From Prorocentrum cordatum (Eukaryota > Sar > Dinophyceae > Prorocentrales > Prorocentraceae): DNA of 64,000 bases. Below the pieces are notes generated by a model that ran no database searches, was not told where the DNA came from, and was given only the letters and a program-made list of their open reading frames with translations. Made by a program: the position numbers and the translations under genes. This document shows positions 11,423 to 21,829 of the stretch, in pieces. Position 1 is the first letter of the stretch. Each line of letters opens with the position of its first letter. The DNA lies in assembly GCA_963575745.1 (NCBI GenBank), contig CAUYUJ010015504.1, positions 1,854,454 through 1,918,453 on the forward strand. The letters are read 5' to 3'.

Positions 11423-12300
11423 CCAAAATTAAAAAAAACGTGGCATGAAAATTCAATGCCGCAGAAACTTCCGTGAACAGCGTTTCGAAAGCTCGGATGC
11501 TGGCTAGATTCTGCGCGGCCTCAACCGCAGAGGTCCCCGAGGTCAGAGGGATGTTGCCACTGCGGGTAGGAGTCCTCGAATGGTCTCGAGTGCCAGTGGG
11601 TCCACGGTGCTCTGCTTCCCCGACCCTGATCCCATCCTGCTACACATCCGAAAGCAAGTCGCATGGAAAGTCACACTATAGACAGTAGCACAACTTCAGC
11701 GACTGGTATTATTGAAACTCACACTACAAGCCCACCTACGCCGATTTCAATCAAACTCTCACAGCATCCCCCGCTGCCCAGTACAGCTCCGAATTAAGCT
11801 TATACAACAACGACTAGGACAACTCTCACATCAACTCCTACTACACCGGCGTGGACGGCATAAAAGAACTCAACTCGTAATGCACATCTTTGGCACACTA
11901 CATACTGGTCACACGTGTTGTTGCGCAACGATAGGGCACACCGCACTATCGTCCGCCTCGCACCGCTTCTGCACCAATCGCGGCGCTGTGCTCCGAATTG
12001 TGCTCCTGGCTACGATCCCTGCCGGAGTAGTTAACTAAGACCACGATTAGGAACGCACCCCCTCGCCTGCTTCGATGGTGAACATATGTATCCAGGGATG
12101 GATGAATCCACATGTGGACGAAGGAAGAGAGAAAAGGAGCGAGAGAGAAAGACAGAGAGAGAGAGAGAGGGTGTAATAGGTAGCCCATATCCCTGGCGCG
12201 AAGGCGGAATTGGCCGAAAGCCACTTGGTATGTACGTTGAACACGCGTGTACACACATCCTGTTCCAAAGTCTGCTGCTATTCAATTTCCAGCTCCTCAA
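11423..12300. other. No gene recognised
   Basis: Mixed-composition sequence with a short GAGA-rich tract near 12125-12170. No domain or consistent reading frame is seen. Confidence 0.5.
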
Positions 12301-12745
12301 GCACATCACCTTCTTCATCCTCCACATTCGCTTCCTCCTCCCTTCCCCCCTTTCCCCTCCCCCCTACTTCTTCCACACCCTCATCGCCCCGGCTCCGCCT
12401 TTTTTCTCATCTTCATCATCCCTTCCCCCAAGTTGGGGTTGAACAGTTGTTTCACTTAGTGGGCCCTCGTGTTCCTCCTCCACCTCCTCCTCGTCCTCCT
12501 CATCATCCTTCTCCCCCTCCTCCGCATCCTCTTCGTCATCGACTTCTATCTCTGGACCCTTCCTTCTGAAACCATGGCGCAAGCGGGAGGCGGACCAGTT
12601 GCGCGTTCCCCGCCACATCTGCGTTGTAAGCGGCGTCTTCCCGCGACGAACCAACGTTCCTCGGCGCCGCCTGCTGCGCATCTCTGTTGTCGCTCCCCTG
12701 ACCCTTCCACTACTACCTCCTCCTCTCTGGCATGACCATGCGGCA
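12301..12745. repeat. Pyrimidine-rich low-complexity tract
   Basis: CTCCTCC-dominated sequence on the plus strand. Apparent Glu-rich frames on the minus strand are compositional. Confidence 0.7.
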
Positions 12746-13165
12746 GACCACGGGTCGATCCGTACATCACGGGGGGTGGCGGGGAGGAGGAGAGCCAACG
12801 TAACCCCAACGGCTAGTACGCCCTCCCGTCGCGAGTGCCCTCATGAATCCCGGCACGCGATCCTTCCCGCTGCGGGGGGCGCCTCCCTTGACAGAGGAGC
12901 GCCCCCCTGGCCTGCCGCGGGGGCGGGAGGTTCCCATTCCGAGAGGGGACTGCCTCGACAAGACGAGCGCATCACGACCAAAAGGTAATTCAGTGGAAGT
13001 GCCCAAACGTCAGCCCCGTTTTGAACATGGGCATTGCTCCATCCCTTCAAGTGTTGCGACCAGCTGCACGTAGGGTCGTCCATTTTGGTGATGGCTCAAG
13101 CGAAGGTTTTGTTTGGAAAAGAAAACACCCACCATCCATGTAACTGGCCAAAAAATGTAAACCCC
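12746..13165. other. No gene recognised
   Basis: GC-rich sequence without a convincing frame. A short spliced-leader-like string at 13079-13099 is interrupted by six bases and was not accepted as a relic. Confidence 0.5.
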
Positions 13166-13634
13166 AATAACTCTCTGGGCGTAGGTGGTCTAAAGAGCTT
13201 CCTCTTCCAACCCCCCTCTCCCCGTTCTGGGAGGTAGTCCCACCAGCCCTTTGGGCGTGAGTGGTTTAGAGAGCCCGCTCTGTCCTCAACCCCCCTTCTT
13301 CCCCTTCGGGGAGGGGTTTACCCCTCCCCCTACCCCCTCCCCCTGGGCCTGGAGAGGGGGTCCCGAGCGTGGTAAGGGGGGGTCTTTTTCGACTCCTGGG
13401 AGAGCTAAAAAACGACGACCCTCACGAGGATTCTGGCCCCGAGGGGGGGGGCACCGTTTGGCGCCTCCGCTCGTCTTTGAAGCAAAAATCATTGATTTTA
13501 CTATGGTTTTGGCCCCATGTTGGGCTTCTAAGGGGGCAGCGCTCATCGTCCTTCATAGCAAAATCATTGATTTTACGAAGGTTTTGGGCTCATTTTGTCC
13601 TCCTCAGGGGGCAGCGCTCATTTGCGCTTCTGAG
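13166..13634 (+). repeat. Two tandemly duplicated blocks (about 75 bp x2 and 77 bp x2)
   Basis: The first pair (13166-13240, 13245-13318) shares CTTTGGGCGTGAGTGGTTTA-type sequence and an AACCCCCCTT tail. The second pair (13481-13557, 13558-13634) shares GCAAAATCATTGATTTTAC, then GGTTTTGG and GGGGGCAGCGCTCAT. Both are local tandem duplications with modest divergence. Confidence 0.8.
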
Positions 13635-13644
13635 GAAGTCGCAA

Positions 13645-13868
13645 GAGGCCCCAAGATGGCCCCAAGAGGCCCTCAGGAGGCTCCCAAGAGGCCTCCAAGA
13701 GGCCCCCAAGAGGCCCCCAGGAGGCACCAAGAGGCCCTCAAGAGGCCCCCAAGAGGCCCCCAAGAGGCCCCAAGAGGCCCCAAGAGGCCCCCAAGAGGCC
13801 CCCAAGAGGCCCCCAAGAGGCCCCCAAGAGGCCCCAAGAGGCTCCAAGAGGCCCCCAAGAGGCCCCAC
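13645..13868 (+). repeat. (CCCCCAAGAGG)n array
   Basis: About twenty imperfect 11-12 bp units of CCCCCAAGAGGC. The same unit, more degenerate, fills much of 15.4-18.05 kb and recurs near 25.45, 43.4 and 45.25 kb. Confidence 0.9.
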
Positions 13869-14275
13869 GAGGAGCCCGAACGACTCACACCAGGACGAGG
13901 GGCCCGAACGACTCACACCACGAAGAGCCCGAACGACTCACACCACAAGGAGGGGCCCGAACGACTCACACCAGGACGAGGCGCCCGAACGACTCACACC
14001 ACGAGGAGCCCGAACGACTCACACCACGACGCGGGCCCCGAACGACTCACACCACGAGGAGCCGGAACGAGTCACACCAGGAGGAGGGGCCCGAACGACT
14101 CACACCAGGACGAGGGGCCCGAACAACTCACACCACGAGAAGCCCGAACGACTCACACCAGGACGAAGAGCCCGAACGACTCACACCACGAAGAGCCCGA
14201 ACGACTCACACCAGGAAGAAGGGCCCGAACGACTCACACCAGGACGAGAAACCCCAAACGACTCAAATCACGAGG
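13869..14275 (+). repeat. 25-27 bp minisatellite (GAGCCCGAACGACTCACACC)
   Basis: About fifteen units of CCCGAACGACTCACACCA plus a variable ACGAGGAG or GGACGAGGG spacer. It follows directly on the CCAAGAGG array. The open plus-strand frame (13251-14498) reads through both repeats and is not considered a gene. Confidence 0.9.
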
Positions 14276-14443
14276 AGCGCTTTCTCTCCCTCCTCCTCCG
14301 CCTCGTCCTTCTCCCGCTCCCCCCACAAGGAGGATGTACAAGGAGGCGGGAGGAAGGAGGAACAGGGGAGATATGCGGGGCCAAGCGGACACACGCCTGA
14401 AAAACACGACTGTCGGCATGCTTCGCAAGAGTTGCTACTGTGA

Positions 14444-14480
14444 GATGGGCTGGTGGGGATACGCGAAGCGTAAAGAATTT
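14444..14480 (+). repeat. Short dispersed motif GGGCTGGTGGGGATACGCGAAGCG
   Basis: The consensus begins GATGGGCTGGTGGGGATRC and continues GCGAAGCGTMAAGAAT. Related copies occur at 25849-25890, 45353-45375 and 45429-45460, and its first half heads each unit of the tandem array at 16443-17100. Confidence 0.65.
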
Positions 14481-15000
14481 ATCACTGCTCCCTATTAATA
14501 TACACCCCCTCACCCACCCGTTCGGCGGCCAACCCGGAACCATGCTAACCCCATGAGGACCACCCCCCTTCATCCCTGTCCAAAAACAATATAGAACGCA
14601 CTCTATCTCCACATTTGGAGCTAGCGCTGCCAACCCGATGCGCCCCCCCCCCCCCCCCCCCCGCACCATCCGTGCCACAAAAAAAACCAAATACACTTGG
14701 GGTCAAAGTCTTGAGTCATGTTCGTGAGGCCCGCGGGCACTTTGTGTTGTTTTGGCAGGGACGGCGGGGGTGACAGCACATTCTCTGCTGAGCGCAGGGC
14801 TATCATCCCTGACGAAAACATTACCAAATGCACCTCGCGGCTAAATCTGGATCATGCGCGGCCATCCCGCGTTCATTGTCAAGTGATTTTGACAGGGTCG
14901 GCGGGGGTGGTGGCGCGTGAGCTGCTGTGCGCAGGCCCACCAGACACAATGATGGGCATTGGTTCTCGACAAGGATGGTGGAGGCCGACATGTTTCTCGA
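14481..15000. other. No gene recognised; poly-C tract at 14641-14662
   Basis: Contains a 22-base uninterrupted C run and a short direct repeat of sequence around GACAGGGTCGGCGGGG. No coding signal. Confidence 0.5.
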
Positions 15001-15004
15001 TGTG

Positions 15005-15215
15005 TGCTGTCACGTGCGCAGGTGCACCTGACGCACTCTGCATGTGCCCCGAACATGGCGCACCTGGCGCGGCTGGAGTATGCGGCACACCTGGCGCACT
15101 CGGAGCACGTGGCGCATCTGGCGCACCAGGCGTGCCTGGCAAGCTCGGGCCCCAGGGGTGCCTGGCGCGCGTGGCGCCCCTGGCACGCGTGGCGCACCTC
15201 GCCCAAGCGTCGCGC
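15005..15215 (+). repeat. (CACCTGGCG)n degenerate 9-bp array
   Basis: Repeats of CTGGCGCAC and CACCTGGCG yield collagen-like G-A-P or L-A-H frames depending on register. All three registers stay open, which argues for a repeat and not a collagen gene. Confidence 0.8.
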
Positions 15216-15409
15216 ACCTGGGGTCGGCTTTGGTTACCAATAGCTGCCTATCCAAAAACGACCGCTAAACATGCTCAGGTTCGGGGTGTTGCTGATGTGT
15301 TGGGAGGGCGGGTGGGAGTGAGCTTGACGGCTTGCGGGCGGGTGGGCAGCTTGACCCCTCCCCATATCCCCTCCCCTGGATCTGGACGGGGGGGTCCGCG
15401 GGTAGCTGG

Positions 15410-16080
15410 AGCGTCCAAGATGGCCCAAGACAGCTCCTTGAGGGCCTCGGAGAGCCCAAGGTGACATCCAAGATGGTTCAAGACAGCCCAAGATGCCTGA
15501 AGATGGCTCCAAAAGAGGCTCCAAGAGCGCTCCAAGGCGGCTCCAAGCGACCAAACAACTCTTCCAGGAGGCTCCGAAGAGGCCAAAATCCTTCCAACAC
15601 CTTAGAAAAAAACGATGTTGCTTACTGTCTCGCCTTTTGTCGCGTTCGATGGCCATCCGAGGCCTCAAGATGGCTCCAAGATGGCCCAAGGAGGGCCCCA
15701 AGAGATGCTCAAACGAGCCCCAAGACGGCCCCAAGAGCGCCCAAGAGCGCCCCAAGAGGCGATGTTTGGGACCCCGAATGGGGGCCCAAATTAAGAACCC
15801 CCCTTCTTCGATCGAATTCCTCCACGATGGCCCCATGAGCGCCCCTAACGCCCCCAAGAGCGCAACATGAGGGCCCAAAGAGGCGCCCAGGCGGCCCCAA
15901 GAGGCGCCAAAGACGCCTCCAAGAGGTTCCCAAGAGACCCCCAAGAGGCATCAGGACGATCCCCGAGGCACCCTAGACGCTCAAAGACGCCCCTGGGCAC
16001 GCCAAAGCGCCCGCCAAACGCTCCAAGAGACCTCTAAAAAGCTTCCAAAAGGCATCCGTGGAGACTCCGAGAGGCATCGC
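15410..16080 (+). repeat. Degenerate CCAAGAxGGC array
   Basis: Plus strand rich in CCCAAGAGG, CCAAGATGG and CCAAGACGG units, with a non-repetitive island at 15590-15660. Confidence 0.75.
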
Positions 16081-16099
16081 CTTCAAGATGCTTCTGGCC

Positions 16100-16345
16100 C
16101 TTCTGCTCGCCGCTTTCTTTCTCCTACTCCTTCTCTTCCGCATCCTCATCCGCCTATTCCTCCTACTCATCCCTCCTCCCTCCTCCCTCCTCGCCCTCCC
16201 CCACCTCCTCCTCCTCCTCCTTTTCCTCCTCCTCCACCACGTTCTCCACCACGTTCTTCTCCTCCGTCCTCCCTTTGCCCTGCTTCTCCTTTTTTTCCTC
16301 CTCCCCCTGCTCCTCCTCATCAGCAAATTGATGATCGCTCTCCCT
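16100..16345. repeat. Pyrimidine-rich CTCCTC tract
   Basis: Imperfect CTC/TTC repeats on the plus strand. The leucine-rich plus-strand frame resembles a membrane protein only because of this composition. Confidence 0.8.
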
Positions 16346-16442
16346 CCTCTCCCATCCATCCCCCTCCCTCGAGCGAAGACGGCGGTCCCCCTGTTTGCTC
16401 CAACGCTTCTCTGATCGTCTCAACTCGCCTGGGCGTCGGTTT

Positions 16443-17110
16443 TCGGATGGGCTGGTGGGGGTACTTTTTTGATCGCGACCGCGGCGAAGAAAAGTCGGGC
16501 GGCATCCAGGGGGTGGTGGAGATACTTTTTTAGTCAGCGGCCGCGGGCGAGCGCGCCGGCGGCGAGTCAGGTCAAAGCGGGCTACGCAGCGACGAATTAA
16601 GCGAAGGCAGCGGGCGCAGGCCACGTCTAACGCAGCTAGCCGAGGCCCCACGCGGCGGGCGGGTGGCAGAAGTGACTGAGACTGACTCGAACTGCCAGCA
16701 TGCAAATGCGCAGGGCGTCGGAAGCACTACGAAGCCGGGATAAACGACGACCATGGTCGGATGCCGTAAAATTAATGCATGAATCCGAACCCCGGACAAC
16801 TGCGTGAGCACCAGGGTGGCCGCAGCCAAAGAACCGTCGGTCAAGGTAGAAATGAGAATTGCAAAAGCGAAGCCCCGGACGTCGGCGTGAGCGAGACCAG
16901 GGTGGCCCGAGGGACCGTCGGTCAGGGTGGTGGGGATACTTTTTTTGGTCGCGGCCGCAAGCGAAGGCGCAGGCGGCGGATCGGTAAGTCCGGGGCGCGG
17001 TCCTTACTAATGGTGGTGCGAGTACTTTTTTGGTCGCGGCCGCAGGCGAGAGCGCAAGCGGCGAGTCGTAAGTCCGGGAAAACGTGGTGGGGATACAGTG
17101 TGGGCCCGAC
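16443..17110 (+). repeat. Dispersed-to-tandem array of GGTGGGGATACTTTTTTTGGTCGCGG units
   Basis: Five units, at about 16443, 16506, 16926, 17006 and 17083. Each starts GGTGGTGGGGATAC; the first four continue with a T run, (G/A)TCGCGGCCGC and a (C/G)GGCGAG-type end. Between units 2 and 3 another pair of direct repeats (16787-16845 and 16869-16927) ends in GGACCGTCGGTCAGGGT. Confidence 0.8.
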
Positions 17111-17439
17111 CACAAGAAATCTTCCACAAGAAACCCAACCCTGAGACCCCAGGGCGTCCATGGGTTTTTGGTTCGGAAATGTCACGCCTTCCATCGCAAG
17201 AACCATCGAAACCCAAGAAACCCAGGGCACCCTGAAGGCCAGCAATGTGTTTCTTGGCATGGGTCTCCACTGTACGCGAAGCGTCAGGAACTTCTGATCG
17301 CACAATTTGAAGAAATGTCGATCGATTCGAACGCGCGGGGCCGCCCCTGGGGTTCCCCGGGTCAAAAAAGAACAACCTGGCTGATCTCCGGCAAACTTTT
17401 ACTCGGAGATGGTTTTCCTCCTGGGTGCATATCCCAGGC

Positions 17440-18050
17440 CCCCAAAGCGCGCAAAGGCCCCAAGAGGCCCCCAAGACGGTCCAAGAGGGCTTCGAGTCAC
17501 CAAACTGCCAATCCAAGACCCCAAGATGGCCTCCAGACGGCCCAAGAAGCCTGCAAGACGCCCCAAGCATACTCTAAGAGACCTCCCCGGAGGGCTCCAG
17601 AGGCACAAATTTGTGATTTCCCATACGTTTTGAAGGAGTTTGGCGTTCTCGTCTTTTCGACATACCAGCGCTCCAAGACGGCCCACGACGCCTCCAAGAT
17701 CGCCCCAACACGGCCCAAGAGGCCTACAAGAGCGCCCCAAAACGGCCCCAGACAACCCCAAGACAGCACCAGGGCCCCAGAGGCCTCCAAGATGTCCCAA
17801 GAGGCCCCCAAGACGGCTCCAAAAGCAGGCCCAGACGGGGAACCCGAACGGACATTTCGAGCTGTAAGCCCCGAGAGATCCCAAAGAGGCACCACGAGGC
17901 CAAGATGCCCCGGAGAGGCCCGCCCCAAGGGACCTCCACGAGGCCCTCACGAGGCCCCCAAAGGCCCCAAAGAAGCCCCCAGAGTTCCCAAAATATCGCT
18001 TAAAGGCCCCAGAAAGGCCTCCCAAGAGACCTCAAGACGCCTTCCCAAAG
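17440..18050 (+). repeat. Degenerate CCCCAAGAGGCC array, plus orientation
   Basis: CCCAAGAGGCCC/CCAAGACGGCCC units throughout, except a unique island near 17600-17660. Confidence 0.8.
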
Positions 18051-18300
18051 AAGCGTTCTGTCAACGACCCAATTTAACCCAAAAGTGCATACAAATACGG
18101 CACAACCCGAGTGAGTTTGCCACGCCGTCGAATACGGATACGGAAAAGCCCAAATCGAACGCGGTGCGCAATATGGGCTCGCGGAGTGAGCGAAGCGATC
18201 CGCCGCCCCACCGGGCACGGCGCGTGAGATCCCCGCCGCATGGTCTGCAAGAGTCTCCCCTTGCCCACGCACCCCTCGCATGAAGTCCCTTCCTCGGAGC
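18051..18300. other. Unique spacer between oppositely oriented arrays
   Basis: Non-repetitive sequence at the point where the CCAAGAGG array changes strand. It includes AATACGGATACGGAAAAG. No gene is recognised. Confidence 0.5.
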
Positions 18301-19245
18301 CCTGGCAACCCCTCCTCGGGGTCCTCCCTCGGCCTGCTCACTCCGCCGGCCCGGGGTCCAGGCTGCGCTCTGGGCCTCCACTGGCGGCCCCTCTGCCCTC
18401 CACTCAAGCAGGCCTTTGTGCAGGAGACCTCTGGGCGCCTCCCCGGGCGCCGCTCGGCACCTCTGCGGAGACCCTCCTGGGCAGTCTTGGGGACCTCCTG
18501 GAGCCCTCGTGGGCTCCTTTGGCCACTCCATGGGGCTCTCCGGGGCCGTCTGGAACCCCATCCGCAACCTTCTTCGAGGCATGCTCCGCCGTAAAACTGA
18601 GGAAGCCAAAAATCTATAAAAATCCGATGGATTTGAATGACTTTCGCCGTCTCGGTCTCCTCTTTGCGCCTCCTGGAGCTCTCTTGCAGCATCTTGCGCC
18701 GCTCCTGGGGCCTCTCTGGCCACATTGGAATCTCTGCAAGGCGTCCCGGGTCGGTTAATGACTTTCGCCGTCTCGGCCTCCTCTTTGCGCCTCTGGCCGT
18801 CTGGCCGCCCTTTTGGAACCTTCTTGGCCGTCTTCGCCGCGCCCAGGGAGCCCCCGGACCTCTGAACCCCCAAAAACGCATCCCCCTTTGGTTCGCTCCG
18901 CCGTTTTCGATACCGTCGGGTGCCCTTCCGGGCCTGTTCCGAGCCTGTTCGGGCCTCGTGGTCGCTGTCTTGCACCCTCCTCCGCGTCTTCTTCGACACT
19001 CGGGGGCCCTCTCCGAACCCCCTCTTTCGCCCTCTGGTGCGCAAATTCAGTGGGATCTCTGGAGGCCCTCTGGGGCCGTCTTCGATCCCCGCCCATGCCG
19101 AACTCTGGTGTCTTGCCCTCCGCCCTGCGCGCCGCCCTCCTTCTCCTACTCCACCCCGTCCGCCTTCGCACGTGCACGGTCGCCGTCTCTGGGGCCTCTT
19201 GCCTGCCTCTTACGCCGCCTGCCGAGGCTTCCTGGACCCTCCGCG
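18301..19245 (-). repeat. Degenerate GGCCTCTTGGGG array, reverse orientation
   Basis: The same family as 17440-18050 but on the other strand (CTCTTGGGG, GCCTCCTGGAG and GCCGTCTTGG units on plus). An internal direct repeat of TGACTTTCGCCGTCTCGG occurs at about 18639 and 18760. Confidence 0.75.
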
Positions 19246-19573
19246 GTCGCCAAGACCCCCCCCCGCAGAGAAACGCTGGGTTCCGGAAGAAAGTGGGGCG
19301 GCGGCGTCTGCGCCCTCGGGGGCGCTCCATTGACTAAAGATGTTGGCGGGGGTGGAACCTTTTCTTTTTCTCTCACGACACTCGCTGGGACCCAGTCGCC
19401 CGAAGTTGTTCGAATCACGATTCACCGTCGAAACGAGGCGAGCAGCACTCAAAATCGGCGCCGCAAATGCCCGCAACCTGTGCCGCGGAGCTCGCCATTA
19501 CTAAAATTATCGTGAAAACCCGCACACGCGCGTTCGCTCTATCGGAACCCATGCACTATACAAGCGCGAAAGT

Positions 19574-20869
19574 CTACGCAAGCCAGGAGTGCGCGCCAAG
19601 GCTGAGCGGGGTGAAAACCACCGCCAAAAACGACAAACAGAATTTAGTGGCAGTGCTGGCTTCTTGTGAATCATCAGTGGTCGTCGTGGCGCACACCGAA
19701 TGGAAATTCTTTTGGGGGTCTGTTTGCTGCCCCGTCGCCTTGGACTCAGGCTCGCACCTCCTGTCTTCCACGGGCAACCATCCACCGCCAGACTCCACGA
19801 GCTTCTTCCAAGACGCGGCAAACGCTATGTCAAGTTTCTGCTGGTCACACACCCAATGTTTCGCTAACGCCAGGTACGCATCATCGTTCACAAGAGCCAA
19901 GTCTGCTGTCAGACGCATGGTTCCAGCCAAGATGCTGGTCCTGTCCTTCGTCTGCCACTGCACCGCCGACCCAGATGGAGTTGCGACTTGCTCCCACTCC
20001 TCATCAAGCATTCCAGTCAAGAATTGGTTGGTCCATTGAGAAGGAGTTGTCGTCCACGGCCCCTCGAAGCCACTCGTCATAACGCCAGCACCATGACACT
20101 TGCCGAAAGCATGGCCACCTGCTATCAGCGAAGCTGTCTCAGAATCGTTCATCCCCATGCGGCCGAACACCTCCCGAATCTCGACGGCACTCTTCTCAGG
20201 ATCTGGGTTTTGCCCACTGTTCAAATCGTTCGGGTCGTTCAAAGGCCCCTCAGGGTTCACATAGATCAAACCAACCTTCACCGCGCCCATTGGCTCCTGG
20301 CAATTTCCTTGCACAACGCAGTCCGTATCTTGCCAGCTATCTGTGACGCCAAAAATGTCACTCTTGTTACCATCTGCATCATCGACTCGTCCAAAGCAGT
20401 GCGGATTTGTTGGGCCTCCCATGTCCCGGATAGCAACGGTGCCAGCAAAACTGATGAGGTCACCCCAACTGAGAGCATCGCCATATTTCTGCTTGATAGG
20501 AACGAGAAGGGCACGGGCCTTATCCAGGTTACCATTGTCCTCCCAATCTGACTCTGGTGGGAAGCGGATTCTGGCACCTCCGCAGCCCCCTTTCTGATCA
20601 GATGTGCGAAAAGTGCCAGCGCAATGCCACGCTAGACGAATCATAAAACCACCGTAATGGCCATCATCGGCTGGCCAGCAAGTCTGGCTGTCTGTCATGA
20701 GGACTCTGAGGTCCTGCTCAAGTGCCTCAATGTCTAGCCCTTCTAGGGCTGTCTTGAAGTCACTGTCAGAAATGACTTCTGCCTTCAAACTTGGAGGAGT
20801 GCCAATGTCCATGAAGGGGCATGATCCAAATACACCAATCGGTAAAAGAGTCACGATTAATGACTTCAT
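19574..20869 (-). CDS. Secreted single-domain KatG-type (class I) heme peroxidase
   Basis: A 431-codon intact, intronless frame. Residues 1-17 look like a signal peptide (MKSLIVTLLPIGVFGSC). The class I peroxidase distal triad is R78-W81-H82 in IRLAWHCAGT, the proximal histidine H253 is in LIAGGHAFGK, the proximal Trp is W272 (FEGPWTTTP) and the partner Asp is about D323 in LTADLAL. Y203 in LIYVNPEGP and M238 in GRMGMND sit where catalase-peroxidases make the Met-Tyr-Trp adduct needed for catalase activity. Usual KatGs are about 730 residues with a second, heme-less domain; here the protein ends after the N-terminal domain with a Thr/Ser-rich linker and a hydrophobic tail (about 410-425) that could be a membrane or GPI signal. 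Likely role: H2O2 removal in the secretory pathway or at the surface. Base composition is less GC-rich than its surroundings. The start is the first ATG after the upstream spliced-leader relic, about 60 nt away. Confidence 0.92.
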   Translation of the reverse strand: MKSLIVTLLPIGVFGSCPFMDIGTPPSLKAEVISDSDFKTALEGLDIEALEQDLRVLMTDSQTCWPADDGHYGGFMIRLAWHCAGTFRTSDQKGGCGGARIRFPPESDWEDNGNLDKARALLVPIKQKYGDALSWGDLISFAGTVAIRDMGGPTNPHCFGRVDDADGNKSDIFGVTDSWQDTDCVVQGNCQEPMGAVKVGLIYVNPEGPLNDPNDLNSGQNPDPEKSAVEIREVFGRMGMNDSETASLIAGGHAFGKCHGAGVMTSGFEGPWTTTPSQWTNQFLTGMLDEEWEQVATPSGSAVQWQTKDRTSILAGTMRLTADLALVNDDAYLALAKHWVCDQQKLDIAFAASWKKLVESGGGWLPVEDRRCEPESKATGQQTDPQKNFHSVCATTTTDDSQEASTATKFCLSFLAVVFTPLSLGAHSWLA

Positions 20870-20929
20870 CGCAACCTTGAAACACTTTGAATCCGAATGT
20901 CGCTGGACGCTGGCCTGAAACAGTTGAGC

Positions 20930-20951
20930 CTTGAGCCCAAATGGCTACGGA
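20930..20951 (-). other. Genomic relic of the dinoflagellate spliced leader, 5' of the peroxidase gene
   Basis: On the minus strand the 22 bases begin TCCGTAGCCATTT and end GGGCTCAAG, differing from the DinoSL consensus at one position (G for T). The SL is normally added to mRNA by trans-splicing, so its presence in DNA just upstream of an intronless ORF marks a reverse-transcribed mRNA reinserted in the genome. It is not followed by a GT splice donor, so it is not an SL RNA gene. Confidence 0.88.
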
Positions 20952-20959
20952 TGGCGGGG

Positions 20960-21825
20960 GTGGAACCTTGGGCGTGCACCAGAGGCACGCGTACCAAGGA
21001 TCATACATTCACGGATGCGGGACAATGGGAGATGGCGATGGCGCCGAACTCTAATAGTTTTGAGGAAAGGCGCGGGTGCTGCGACAGGCCGGCGGGAGAC
21101 CATCACGAGGGAGCAGCGAATAGCAGCACGGCTGCGTGAATGCAACGCACGGCTTCGATCCGAAAACGATCTTCACTTTACTGGAGAATGTTGCGAGGTG
21201 TCAATGTCGTGTTTTCTACATGCCGACCCGGATATGGAGCGAAACGTTGGGTCACTGTGCGCGTTTCGGAGCCTTTGTTGTTTGGCGTCTCTAGGGCTTC
21301 TTGGAGGTCCTTTTGGAGCCTTCTTAAATATTATCGGTATCCTTCGGGGTCGTTCTGGAGCTCTTTGGGCGTCTTGAAAGGCTTCGGCAAACCCAGGACT
21401 GGGGGTATACGGGAAGAAGGCACGGCTGGTCGGGATAATATCGAGCCACTCAGGTCATGGAGATGATAACATCTGGGATTTAGAAAAACGGCCCCGAATT
21501 TAGAACATCCATTCTGGAATCTAGTGAGCCGGTTCTTGCGTTTACCGGATGATGCTTTATCTTGTGTTGAGGAGGCGGCGCAGTTAAGTAAGTCCGCTTC
21601 TCGCTTTAAGCTAATCCTCGCTCTCTAAACACGTTGGCTGTGGCATGCGCGTTCATTACCAGCCTCGAGCCTATCCCTATCCCTAAGATGGACACGCCAG
21701 AAGGCGATGACAATCTCAGGGGATCCGCCCTCAAAAAATAAGGGAATCCCTGAGATTGGCATCGTGACGAGGCGATGCCCAACACAGGGGTAGGGATGTG
21801 TTCCAGGCTGGCAGCACGACCTCTG
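20960..21825. other. No gene recognised
   Basis: A short CCTTTTGGAGCC-type stretch (21280-21380) belongs to the GGCCTCTTGG family. The rest is unique, with no domain seen. Confidence 0.5.
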
Positions 21826-21829
21826 TTGG

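Noticed and set aside
13079-13099. Spliced-leader-like string CCATTTTGG...GGCTCAAG on the plus strand
   Set aside because: Six extra bases interrupt it, the 5' CCGTAG part is absent and no coding region follows. Chance similarity is more likely than a relic.
13869-14275. CRISPR-like regular repeat
   Set aside because: There are no unique spacers; the variable part is itself a short degenerate repeat. The context is eukaryotic.
13251-14498. 415-codon plus-strand frame across 13.3-14.5 kb
   Set aside because: It crosses two duplicated blocks, an 11-bp array and a 26-bp minisatellite, and no part looks like unique protein.
14718-15464. Collagen-like G-A-P open frame on the plus strand
   Set aside because: A 9-bp repeat keeps all registers open. 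The flanks show no signal peptide or domain.
16058-16414. Leucine-rich frame resembling a membrane protein
   Set aside because: Derived from CTC/TTC repeats; the opposite strand is equally open as an Arg/Glu-rich frame.
20930-20951. SL RNA gene instead of a leader relic
   Set aside because: An SL RNA gene needs a GT donor right after the leader and a structured intron-like tail; here GCTCAACTG follows.
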